A stretch of DNA of 64,000 nucleotides from Leptospira levettii (GTDB lineage Bacteria; Spirochaetota; Leptospiria; Leptospirales; Leptospiraceae): positions 64,501 through 128,500 of the forward strand of contig NZ_NPDM01000003.1 in the NCBI RefSeq assembly GCF_002812085.1, in the 5' to 3' direction. Both the position numbers and the translations under genes were made by a program. This document shows positions 45,624 to 54,000 of this stretch, one piece after another. The notes below the pieces were generated by a model. It was given only the letters and a program-made list of their open reading frames with translations. It was not told the DNA's origin and did not search any database. Every line of letters starts with the position of its first letter. Position 1 is the stretch's first letter.

Positions 45624-46091
45624 ATGTTTTGGATTTCCCTAATCTTGGTTAGTTTGTTCCTTTTTCTCTATTGGCTTTGGCCAAAAAAAAACAGACTGAA
45701 TCAAAATCGTGTTCTTCATTCGTACAATCTGTCCCAATCACATACAACAGAACCTATATCCAAAATGGTAGAAAGTGTCGTCTACTTCCAAGCGGGAGAA
45801 TCTAAATTGGAACATCATCAAATACTAAAATTGAAAGAATGGATGAGTCCTTTTCTAAATCAAAACTTAGATTCTGTTCTACTTGTGGGTTCAGCAGACA
45901 GATCTGGGAATTTAGCAAAAAATCGAAAATTGGTAAAAGAGAGGATTCAGAACATCCGCCAAGTATTACTCTCACTTGGAATTGATTCCCAAGTGCTCCA
46001 ATCCGAATCTTTGGAGCCGATTTTTGGGAGAACAGCAGAGGAAAGAAAATTATTTCGGTCTGTTGGAATCAAACTCTCAATTTCAGAATAA
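45624..46091 (+). CDS. OmpA-like domain protein with membrane anchor
   Basis: 155 residues. An N-terminal hydrophobic helix (MFWISLILVSLFLFLYWLWP) anchors it, followed by a short linker and an OmpA/MotB-type domain: VVYFQAGESKLEHHQILKLKEWM, LVGSADRSGNLAKNRKLVKERIQNIRQVLLSLG and LEPIFGRTAEERKLFRSVGI. Asp-Arg and the following Arg are where the peptidoglycan contacts lie in the family. It should bind the cell wall. The gene is divergent from paralogue B. Confidence 0.85.
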   Translation: MFWISLILVSLFLFLYWLWPKKNRLNQNRVLHSYNLSQSHTTEPISKMVESVVYFQAGESKLEHHQILKLKEWMSPFLNQNLDSVLLVGSADRSGNLAKNRKLVKERIQNIRQVLLSLGIDSQVLQSESLEPIFGRTAEERKLFRSVGIKLSISE

Positions 46092-46162
46092 GAGTAGAAA
46101 TCAGAATCTTACTTTAGGATAAAGATGACAACCAAAGACGATCTGAAACTTTTGTTCAAGAG

Positions 46163-46558
46163 ATGATCCGAACAGAAATTCAAATTCGATTTAATGATAT
46201 GGACCCGATGCGCAGGGTGAATAACGCAAGTTATTCGGCATATTTAGAGTTGGCACGACTCGATTTTTGTAATCGCTACTTATCTGTTACAACAATTGAA
46301 GACATTCCATTTGTCTTAGCGCGTGTGGAGATGGATTTAGTTTCGTCTGTTCTCCCTGGGGATTCCATTTATGTGAATACATGGGTTTCTCAGATAGGCA
46401 ACAGTTCTTGGGAATTTTCATATGAAATCAAAAATCAAAAAACGGATGTTTTGTATGTGAAAGCAAAAACAGTCCAAGTGTATTTTGATTACAGAGAAAA
46501 GAAAAAATTACCCATTCCGAAAGAGTTTCGTACTTCGTTAGAAAAAGAAATGTTGTGA
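46163..46558 (+). CDS. Acyl-CoA thioesterase, 4HBT hotdog family
   Basis: 131 residues. The hotdog fold is shown by MIRTEIQIRFNDMDPMRRVNNASYSAYLELARLDFC, with the conserved Asp in the D-MDPMRRVNN loop. YVNTWVSQIGNSSWEFSYEI and KAKTVQVYFDYREKKKLPIP complete it. It hydrolyses acyl-CoA or acyl-ACP thioesters, cytoplasmic. It follows the OmpA-like gene by 71 bases. Confidence 0.9.
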   Translation: MIRTEIQIRFNDMDPMRRVNNASYSAYLELARLDFCNRYLSVTTIEDIPFVLARVEMDLVSSVLPGDSIYVNTWVSQIGNSSWEFSYEIKNQKTDVLYVKAKTVQVYFDYREKKKLPIPKEFRTSLEKEML

Positions 46559-46600
46559 TTCGAGGCATTCCTTACCAATTGGGATGGGTGATGGATACTA

Positions 46601-46616
46601 TAAGTCAAATGACTTA
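46601..46616. repeat. 16-base palindrome between convergent genes
   Basis: TAAGTCA (46601-46607) and TGACTTA (46610-46616) form a perfect inverted repeat around AA in the gap between the thioesterase and the convergent gene at 46680. No T-run follows on either side, so it is not a standard terminator. Its role is unknown. Confidence 0.35.
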
Positions 46617-46679
46617 CAAGAAAGAAAAATAGATCACAATCCAATGGAAAGGTTTGTGACGAGTATCATTCCACTCATT

Positions 46680-47066
46680 TCAAAACAATTCTTTGGAATC
46701 AAAATGTTTCCATTCCCAATGGTAGGCGGACTTATCTCCAAACTGTATACATTCGTCTAACCAATTTGATTCCGCTTCGGGTTCCAGTGATTCATACGTT
46801 TCAATAATCGTTCGGACGAGTTCTTTGTATTCGGGAACGATTTCTGGTAAGAGGGGATCTGTTTCCCTGTTTAAAAGGCGGACCACCGATTGTAAGAGGG
46901 CAAAATAGATCCCTTTTTTTAAGAGTTCCGGTAATTCTTTTGGCAAAGGAACAAGGGCTTCTAGTTTTTGGAAATGAGGGATGAGTTTTGGAACCTGAAC
47001 CAACAAATGGCTTGGCAAAAGGTTTTGGATTTTTGTAAGATACACTTCATTCTCTTCATTTGCCAT
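46680..47066 (-). CDS. Small hypothetical protein sharing its start with queG
   Basis: 128 residues, cytoplasmic, acidic and helical (YLTKIQNLLPSHLLVQVPKLIPHFQKLEALVPLPKELPELLKKGIYF, KELVRTIIETYESLEPEAESNWLDECIQFG). No known domain. Its ATG at 47066 overlaps the ATG of the divergent queG on the opposite strand (CATG at 47064-47067). AAGG and GTGAG lie about 9-13 bases upstream of this start. Confidence 0.6.
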   Translation of the reverse strand: MANEENEVYLTKIQNLLPSHLLVQVPKLIPHFQKLEALVPLPKELPELLKKGIYFALLQSVVRLLNRETDPLLPEIVPEYKELVRTIIETYESLEPEAESNWLDECIQFGDKSAYHWEWKHFDSKELF

Positions 47067-48030
47067 GGCACTATCTCACCTTCCCATCCAATCTCAAATC
47101 AAGTCCCTTTGTGAAAAAGAAGGATTTTCCTTTGTTGGATTTACAAAAGCGGAAATCCCAGAAAAAGACCTAGCGTATTTGGAAAATTGGATCGCCGAAA
47201 AAAAACACGGTAATATGGACTGGTTTGCCAAAGACCATGCCCTTTCCATTCGCAATCGATTTGAAAATTTGGGATTTAAACCCTTGTCGGCCATTTGTTT
47301 GGGATTTGTCTACCGATCGAGTGAAGGGGAAGGCCTTTTAGCCCAAATGCAAAGGAAGGTATCTCGTTATGCCCTTGGCACCGATTATCATATTGTTCTG
47401 CGAAAAAAAGGAAACCAAATCCTAAAAGAATTAAAGGCACTCTACCCACAAAATCATTTCCGCCAATCGGTTGATAGTTTGCCCATCGCTGAAAAAATTC
47501 TCACAAGGGAATCAAAGATCGTTTGGCAAGGAAAACATACAAACCTCATCCATCCAAAATTAGGTTCTTATTTTTTTCTCTCTATCATCCTCACCGATTT
47601 AGAGTTAGGTGATACAAATCCACTGGAATCGACAACCGATCATTGTGGTAGTTGCAGACGTTGTCTGGATGTATGCCCTACAAATGCCTTGGAGCCCTAC
47701 CAACTGGATGCATCCAAATGTATCTCGTATCTCACCATCGAAGATAGGACTCATACAGAAGTAACAGGTTCTTTTTTACAATGGGAAAAAAAAGGTTGGG
47801 TGTATGGTTGTGACCTTTGCCAAGAGGTTTGCCCTTGGAATGAAGGGATCGCCAAACGAAACCAGGTGGAAACGATCGAAACTAGTTTTTTACCACGAGA
47901 ATTTTGGAAGGATCCAGCCTTCCAAAAAAAACAGAAGTTATCGGAAGAAGAGTTCCAAACTTACTTCCAAGATTCACCAATTGAACGAATTGGGGTTTCG
48001 ATTTGGAACCGAAACCAAGTGGAAAAATGA
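47065..48030 (+). CDS. queG: Epoxyqueuosine reductase QueG
   Basis: 321 residues. The cobalamin-dependent part is at the N-terminus (GFSFVGFTKAEIPEKDLAYLENWIAEKKHGNMDWF, ENLGFKPLSAICLGFVYRSS, RYALGTDYHIVLRKKG, SVDSLPIAEK). Two [4Fe-4S] ligand sets follow: CGSCRRCLDVCPTNAL and CDLCQEVCPWN. It reduces epoxyqueuosine to queuosine in tRNA. Length and motif order are normal. I see no clear ribosome site before the ATG, which is shared with the divergent gene. Confidence 0.95.
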   Translation: MALSHLPIQSQIKSLCEKEGFSFVGFTKAEIPEKDLAYLENWIAEKKHGNMDWFAKDHALSIRNRFENLGFKPLSAICLGFVYRSSEGEGLLAQMQRKVSRYALGTDYHIVLRKKGNQILKELKALYPQNHFRQSVDSLPIAEKILTRESKIVWQGKHTNLIHPKLGSYFFLSIILTDLELGDTNPLESTTDHCGSCRRCLDVCPTNALEPYQLDASKCISYLTIEDRTHTEVTGSFLQWEKKGWVYGCDLCQEVCPWNEGIAKRNQVETIETSFLPREFWKDPAFQKKQKLSEEEFQTYFQDSPIERIGVSIWNRNQVEK

Positions 48031-48038
48031 ATTGGTTT

Positions 48039-48671
48039 TCAAAACATATTTTTTAACGCAATCGTTGCTTCTTTTGGATCGTTTGCCGAACAGATTGCAC
48101 TCACAACAGCAAGTGAATTGGCACCTGCCTCGATCACTTCTTTCGCATTGTCTAAGTGGATCCCACCGATGGCCACAATGGGGAGAGTGGTGTTTTCTCT
48201 AAGCCAACGAACGCCTGCTAGGCCCCATGCGGGTTTGGTATTGGTTTTCGTTTTTGTATCGAAAACTGGTGAAACTGCAAGGTAATCGAGGTTTGGATTT
48301 GGATGTTCTTTTTGTAAATTTTCCCAGTCTTCTTTGGTTTCGATGGAAAGACCAATGATGGCTTTTTCACCAAGAAGTTTCCTCGCTTCGAACCAAGGTA
48401 GGTCCGTTTGGCCTAGATGGACACCATCAGCTCCCGATGCCAAACAAATATCCACTCGGTCATTGATGAGGAGAGGGATTTGGAAGGGTGTGAGGATCTG
48501 TTTTAAATGGATGGCAAGTTCTAAAAATTCTCGGGAAGAGGTTTCTTTTTCCCGGAGTTGGACAAGGGATACTCCACCAGTCGCAGAAAGTCTTACAACT
48601 TCTTCTAGTGTGTGATGGAGGCAAAGGGGTCTATCTGTTACCAGATACACCCCTTTGATTTTATTTTGCAT
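48039..48671 (-). CDS. thiE: Thiamine-phosphate synthase ThiE
   Basis: 210 residues, TIM barrel. Family motifs: LVQLREKETSSREFLELA, LLINDRVDICLASGADGVHLGQTDLP, IIGLSIETKEDW, YLAVSPVFDTKTKTN, GVRWLRENTTLPIVAIGGI and EAGANSLAVVSAI. It joins HMP-pyrophosphate and thiazole phosphate to thiamine phosphate. It overlaps the end of thiM by 11 bases, so the pair makes a salvage route. Confidence 0.95.
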   Translation of the reverse strand: MQNKIKGVYLVTDRPLCLHHTLEEVVRLSATGGVSLVQLREKETSSREFLELAIHLKQILTPFQIPLLINDRVDICLASGADGVHLGQTDLPWFEARKLLGEKAIIGLSIETKEDWENLQKEHPNPNLDYLAVSPVFDTKTKTNTKPAWGLAGVRWLRENTTLPIVAIGGIHLDNAKEVIEAGANSLAVVSAICSANDPKEATIALKNMF

Positions 48672-49464
48672 TTAACTTTTGTTTAATGGTGTCTGCATTC
48701 AGTTCGTACAAAGCATCAAGGAATGCCACTTGGAAACTGCCTGGGCTAGAAGTTTTGGTTTTTGCCATTTCACCAGCAATTCCCATCACGACCATCGCAG
48801 AAGTTGCCGCACGGAACTGGTCTTTTTGTACCGCGGCAAAAGCACCACAAAGGGCAGATGCCGTACAACCAAGGCCAGTTACCTTTGTCATGAGTGCATC
48901 TCCATTGGAGATTTGAGATTGGTCTGTACCTTTTAAGATATAATCAGTGGCACCACTGATGACAACCACTCCACCAGTGACATTGGAAAGTGACTTTCCA
49001 GTATCCACAGCCGATTCGGATGAATCTGTTGCATCCACACCTTTTGTTTTACCAGAAGAAGAAAGTGTAGATAAGATTTCTGATGCATTGCCTCGAATGA
49101 TACTTGGGTTTCCAGCATCTAGGATCCTTCGAATTGCCGTATTGCGAATGTTAGATGCTCCAGCACCAACTGGATCTAAGACTAGTGGTTTTCCAATAGA
49201 GACAGCTTTTTTTGCAGCTTTTTCCATACTTTGGATCCAAGGTTCGGATAGTGTTCCAATATTGATGACAGTTGCCGAACAGATTGTAACCATTTCTTCC
49301 ACTTCTTCAATGGCATGAGCCATAATGGGAGAGGCACCAATGGCAAGAAGTGCATTGGCTGTGTTATTCATCACAACGTAGTTGGTAATATTATGAACTA
49401 AAGGGACTGTCGAACGTAAGAGTTCTAAATCTTCGATTGTATTTTTTAAAATGTTTTGGGACAT
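48661..49464 (-). CDS. thiM: Hydroxyethylthiazole kinase ThiM
   Basis: 267 residues, ribokinase-like. Motifs: PLVHNITNYVVMNNTANALLAIGASPIMAHA, VLDPVGAGASNIRNTA, IRGNASEILSTLS, VSGATDYILKG-type region, VTGLGCTASALCGAFAAV with the catalytic Cys region. It phosphorylates hydroxyethylthiazole for ThiE, encoded next. It starts 21 bases after the response regulator stop; a short hairpin (AGGTTT/AAACCT, 49469-49487) covers the AGGA ribosome site. No TPP riboswitch can fit in the gap. Confidence 0.95.
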   Translation of the reverse strand: MSQNILKNTIEDLELLRSTVPLVHNITNYVVMNNTANALLAIGASPIMAHAIEEVEEMVTICSATVINIGTLSEPWIQSMEKAAKKAVSIGKPLVLDPVGAGASNIRNTAIRRILDAGNPSIIRGNASEILSTLSSSGKTKGVDATDSSESAVDTGKSLSNVTGGVVVISGATDYILKGTDQSQISNGDALMTKVTGLGCTASALCGAFAAVQKDQFRAATSAMVVMGIAGEMAKTKTSSPGSFQVAFLDALYELNADTIKQKLNAK

Positions 49465-49485
49465 ACGGAGGTTTCCTAGGAAAAC

Positions 49486-49881
49486 CTAGGCAATCTTCGT
49501 TATTGCGTCTTCTACTTTTTTGATTAAATCCGATTCCGACCAAGGTTTGTTTAAGAAACTATGAAGGTCCACTTCCCCTTTTAATTGGTTGAGGGAATGT
49601 TCATCAATATGTCCGGAAATAATTATTTTTTTGATTTTAGGGTAGGTTTTATGTACTTCTCGTAAGAACTCATCACCACGTTGGTTGGGCATAAGCCAAT
49701 CGGAAATGATGATGAGGATGTTGATCCCTTCTTCTGCTAATTCTTCAATGATTGACCATGCCTCTTCTGTATTTTGGGCTGTCTCATAACGATACTCGTT
49801 CCCAAAATGTTTTTTCAGCTGAGATTTCAAACTCATCAAAATGATTTGTTCGTCATCGACGAAGAGGATGGCACGGCCCAT
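49486..49881 (-). CDS. Response regulator, single receiver domain
   Basis: 131 residues from the ATG at 49881. The frame is open further up to 50004, but that part is read in another frame by the small gene at 49886-50017, and the receiver begins exactly here (MGRAILFVDDEQIILMSL). Acidic pocket VDDE, phospho-acceptor Asp in IIISDWLMPNQRGDEFL, Ser in IIISGHID and Lys in FLNKPWSESDLIKKV are all present. No output domain. It is downstream of the secreted peptide and upstream of thiM on one likely transcript. The partner kinase is not in the window edges; a HATPase protein occurs at 55031. Confidence 0.85.
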   Translation of the reverse strand: MGRAILFVDDEQIILMSLKSQLKKHFGNEYRYETAQNTEEAWSIIEELAEEGINILIIISDWLMPNQRGDEFLREVHKTYPKIKKIIISGHIDEHSLNQLKGEVDLHSFLNKPWSESDLIKKVEDAITKIA

Positions 49882-49885
49882 TGGA

Positions 49886-50017
49886 TTATTTTCCGTCGTG
49901 TGGGCACTCAACCAATTTGTCATGACCAGGGCAGGAACGTTTTTCTTTTCCTGGGCAAATGGCAAATGCGGATGTTGCGAATAATAGAATGCTGAGTAAA
50001 CCAACTGTTAACTTCAT
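49886..50017 (-). CDS. Tiny secreted cysteine-containing peptide
   Basis: 43 codons plus stop, missed by length-limited gene finders. Start ATG at 50017 with GAGG about 7 bases upstream (AGAGGTAGTTATATG). Residues 1-19 form a signal peptide (MKLTVGLLSILLFATSAFA). The mature peptide is only about 24 residues, with three cysteines each followed by proline: ICPGKEK, SCPGHDK, ECPHDGK. The stop is 4 bases before the response regulator start, so translation of the two is probably coupled. I know no family. It may be a signal, a metal-binding peptide or a pheromone-like product; these are guesses. Confidence 0.65.
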   Translation of the reverse strand: MKLTVGLLSILLFATSAFAICPGKEKRSCPGHDKLVECPHDGK

Positions 50018-50075
50018 ATAACTACCTCTATTTTGATTAGACGACGATTAGTTTGGGAAAGCAAGAACCTTTTCT

Positions 50076-50831
50076 TCAAACTTTTGTTAGAATTTCATAC
50101 CCTTTGTCTGTGACAAGGATGGTATGTTCGAACTGCGCCGATAATTTCCCGTCTTTGGTGCGGACCGTCCATTTGTCAGAACGATCAAAATTCACTTCCC
50201 AAGTTCCCAAATTGACCATCGGTTCCACGGTAAAAATCATTCCCGTTTCCATTTTGGCTAATTTTCGGGGGGAACGAAAGTGGGGCACTTGCGGTTCTTC
50301 ATGGAAATTTCGTCCGACTCCATGGCCCATCAGATCACGAACGATTCCATACCCCATTGGGGTTAAAAAATCATCAATGGCGTTCCCGATATCATCAATG
50401 CGGTTCCCTGGTTTGATTTGTTCGATTCCAATCCACATGGCTTTTTCGGTGTCAGCTACCAGTTTTTCTGCTTCGGGAGTGGTTTTTCCACCCACGATAA
50501 AGGTTTTGGAAGTGTCTCCGATGTAACCATCCACGATGGGAGAAACATCTAAATTCACAATGTCACCGTCTTGTAAAACATCTTCCTTTTTGGGAATCCC
50601 ATGGCAGACCACCTGGTTGATGGAAGTACAAATGGATTTAGGGAATCCTTTGTAACCGAGTGGGGCAGAACGGTGTCCGTTCTTTTTGGTATAGGTTTCT
50701 GCGATATCGTTGAGTTCCAAAGTGGAGACTCCCGATTTCACAAAGGGTTCCAAATACACGAGGAGTTCGGCGGCAAATTTACCCGCCTTCCTCATCTTTT
50801 CAATTTCTGATTTGTTTTTGATATAAATCAC
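50076..50831 (-). CDS. map: Methionine aminopeptidase, type I
   Basis: 251 residues. Metal ligands and family motifs are all present: MRKAGKFAAELLVYL, GYKGFPKSICTSINQVVCHGIP, LQDGDIVNLDVSPIVDGYIGDTSKTF (two Asp ligands), GHGVGRNFHEEPQVPHF (His), MIFTVEPMVNLG (Glu) and QFEHTILVTDKGYEILT. It removes the N-terminal Met of new proteins. It starts 3 bases after the histone gene stop. Confidence 0.96.
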   Translation of the reverse strand: MIYIKNKSEIEKMRKAGKFAAELLVYLEPFVKSGVSTLELNDIAETYTKKNGHRSAPLGYKGFPKSICTSINQVVCHGIPKKEDVLQDGDIVNLDVSPIVDGYIGDTSKTFIVGGKTTPEAEKLVADTEKAMWIGIEQIKPGNRIDDIGNAIDDFLTPMGYGIVRDLMGHGVGRNFHEEPQVPHFRSPRKLAKMETGMIFTVEPMVNLGTWEVNFDRSDKWTVRTKDGKLSAQFEHTILVTDKGYEILTKV

Positions 50832-50834
50832 GGA

Positions 50835-51038
50835 TTAGAAATCAGTCGACCGAACCGTTGTTCTTTTGTTGGCAGAAGTTCTTTCAAGAGCTTTGTCGAT
50901 GAGACGGTAAATTTCTTCGTTGATACCGTCAATGGCATCCCCGGAAGTCATAAAACCCTTACTTTTGATGTAAGCTTTCACTTTAGAAGTGACAATAAGG
51001 GATTCTTTCGACGTTGTTTCTGTTTGTTCTTCGGACAT
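50835..51038 (-). CDS. Bacterial histone-fold protein
   Basis: 67 residues. The pattern VTSKVKAYIKSKGFMTSGDAID followed by INEEIYRLIDKALERTSANKRTTVRSTDF is a single histone fold: helix 1, loop, long helix 2, then the Arg-Thr loop (KRTTV) and final Asp-Phe where archaeal histones have GRKTIKAEDI. It closely resembles the bacterial histones described from Bdellovibrio (Bd0055) and Leptospira. The protein should be an abundant chromatin protein binding DNA as a dimer. It lies between a giant coiled-coil gene and map on one strand, with gaps of 11 and 3 bases, so the three are probably one transcript. Confidence 0.82.
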   Translation of the reverse strand: MSEEQTETTSKESLIVTSKVKAYIKSKGFMTSGDAIDGINEEIYRLIDKALERTSANKRTTVRSTDF

Positions 51039-51049
51039 GGATACCTCGG

Positions 51050-54000
51050 TTATTTCTTTCTAACTCCGAGGATGGTATCCACGAGGGATTTTTCAATATT
51101 TAATTTTTCACTAATTGCCTCGGAAGACCACTGGTAGTTGTCGTGCAGGCTCTGGATGGTCGCTCTTTTTCGCTCGACCAAGGGATTTCCCGAATTTTTG
51201 CGGTCCATTTTGGGGGAAGCGGAAGGATTTTGCATCGCTCCTTGGACAATGTCCAAAAATTGGGAGAGTTTTTCGAAAGTTTCGTCTGCCTCCCCGAGGA
51301 GAGATTCCAAATCGTCCTTGGTGTCCTTTGTGGATTCTTTGAGGTCTTCCAATCGTTTTTGCAGGGTGAGGATTTGGCGGTGGCGGTCGGAAAGGTCACC
51401 TAGCAGTTCTTCGATTTTGTCAAACTTACGTTCCACGGAATCAATTTGTGCTTCTCGTTCCACAAGGAAGGACGTGCGGTTTTCCGCTTGGCGGATGGTT
51501 TCGGTGAGTTCTTTTTCTCTCGCCTCTACCACATCGATTTCGCGGTCGAGGATGTCGAGGCGAGCTTGCAACTCCCGTGCATTGTGTTTTTGTCCTTCCA
51601 GGTTTTCCACCAAATGGAAAACAGAATCTTGCGACTCTTGGAGTGAGGATAAAAAGGATTCGATTTTGATTTGTTCTTTAGTAAGATTCGACACACGAGA
51701 TTCTATGGATGTAATTTCTGTTAGGCTCTGTTCAAATCCTTCCATGGTTTCGGATACATGGACTAAGTTGGAAGCAAGGATTTGGATTTGTTTGTCGATG
51801 TCTTCTGTTTGGAACTGTGCTTCTTTTAGAGATTCCAGTTCGTTTGCAATTTGAGATCTCATTTCACTAAATTCAGAGATTGCCGATTGGACAAGTTCCA
51901 AATCTGGTTTTCCTTTTTCCAATGAACGTAAAGCTTCTGAAATTTCTTCCACAGCTTTGTTCGATTCGTCTGCAATTTGTTTGGCGGACGCAAATAAATC
52001 AGAGTGTTCTTTGACTGTCTCGAGTTCACTCGAAAGTGTTAAGATTTCTTCTTTGAGAGATTCCAGTTCGTTTTGGAAACCAGACAAAGTTTCTTCTTTT
52101 GTTTCGTTTAGAGATTCTAAACCATTTTGGATTTCAAATTTGAGATCATGGAAACGGTTAAGGCTGTCTTTTAAGAAATCTTGGCTTTCTTTCGCAATTT
52201 CTTTGAAGGATTTTTCGTAATCTCTTTGGTAGGTCTCAATTTGTTTTTTTGATTCGTCTTTGGAACGTTTGATACTTTCTTCTAAATTGCGACGAACGGT
52301 ACTTAGGTGGCTCGAAATTTTTTCTTCTAGTTGGCCAAGTTGTACATTCCCTTTGTCGAGAAGTTTTGTGAGTTGGTGCGAGATTTTGGAATCGATGGTT
52401 TCGTTCAATCGATCCATCTTCTCTTCTTGTAAATTGAAAAAGGATTCACCTGACTCTTCTAAATGTTTGAGGATTCGTTCCACTTCACTACGGGCAAGTT
52501 TCGCCTCGTCTTCCAACCTAGAGATACTTTCTTTGGTTTTAGTTTCCGCCACAGTTTCCAAATTGGCTTTTGCTTTTTGGAATTGGTTTTGGAATTCACC
52601 AAGTAAATCTGCACCTTCCACATGGATTTCTTTTAAGCGATCCTGGAGTTTTTCGATACTATAATTCTGGTCTTCGCGGATCTTACCGAGTTCTTCTTCC
52701 CATTTGCTTACAAATTGTTCTAAATTCGCATTGGCGATACGTATCTTTTCTGTGACAATCTCTTCGGATTCTTTTGCTTTTTCTTCTGCTGTTTCTAAGA
52801 TTTCGTGAGCGGATTCGCGGAGTGCTGACTTCAATTCTTCTACATATTCATCTACATCTTTGGTTTGAGTTGTGATGGTTTCATTCAGTTCTCTCACTTG
52901 TGATTGGATGGAGCTTAAGTCTGATTCCATTTCATGTTTTTGGATTTTGAAATCAGAATGCATTCTTTCTTCTAATTCTTTTTTCAAATCAAAAAGAGAG
53001 GTTTTAATCACCATCTCTTGGCCGGAACGAACGGTTTCGAGTTCGCGATCAAATTCTTTTAACTCTTGTAATGCGCTTTTTTTAAGAGTGTTTGCTTCTT
53101 CTCTCAGTTCTTCTGAAATTCTATGGAATTCTTCGGAGAAGGCTTCGATCTCGCGGATAAGTTCTTGTTTGCGGATGTCTGCTTGGCGGAGGAGTTTATT
53201 CTCTGCTTCTAAGTATTTTTCTTGGAATTGGATGATGGTTTGGTTAATACCATCCGCTTGTCTTCTTGTTTCATTGATGATGTCATCTCGTTTGGAAAGT
53301 GTTTCGAGAGAAAGATCTTCAATCTCACGTTTGATCGCATCCGTTTCTTGGCTTAGACCCTTCATAAAGGAATCTTTGGTATTACTTACTTGGTCTACGA
53401 TGGATTCAAAACGTTCTTGGATTTTTTTCTCGAGGAGTGATACCTTTTCTTCGACTTTCGATGTTGCCCTTTGGTATTTTTCTTCTAGTCTTTCATCAAA
53501 CTTATCAACTTTGTCGGAGAGAAGAGAAGATGTATCTTCAAACTTTGTAAGCCGTACATCTAAATCACCTTGCGCATACTTCATGGATTCGAGCAGTAAA
53601 TCCATTTCTTTCCGTGCATGATCAAGACGGCCCGCAGTTTCATTCACCATGACATCGGCATGGGTTAATAATTTTTCTCTAGCGGTCTCTGCAATTTTAG
53701 AAAGGGAATTGTCTAAGAAATCTGATTTGGTTTCGAGTAGGCTTTCGAGTTCCACCATCTTTTGTGCGACGGATTGTAAAATTTCATCACTTCGTAAGTT
53801 CAATTTGTTTTGGAAGGTATCGAGCATTGAAATGGATTCATTATGAAGTGCTTCCATGTCTTCTGATACTTCACGTAACTCACGTTTGTGGGTATTGATT
53901 TGGGAGAGTCCTTCTTCCATGTACTGTTTTTCACGGCGGACTTGGTTACTCAAATCTTGGATTTGTTCCATCTCTCCCGAAAGAGAAGAGAGGTAATCTT

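Noticed and set aside
49465..49485. TPP riboswitch before thiM
   Set aside because: Only 21 bases separate thiM from the response regulator; a TPP aptamer cannot fit.
49882..50004. N-terminal extension of the response regulator
   Set aside because: The receiver starts at 49881, and this stretch encodes a signal-peptide protein in another frame with a better ribosome site.
51138..51854. Long plus-strand frame (238 codons) opposite the coiled-coil gene
   Set aside because: Serine/arginine-rich low-complexity product, an artefact of the Glu/Leu-rich codons of the coiled coil; no ribosome site or homology-like motif.
52872..53621. Second long plus-strand frame (249 codons) opposite the coiled-coil gene
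   Set aside because: Same artefact: Ser/Leu-rich product mirroring coiled-coil codons.
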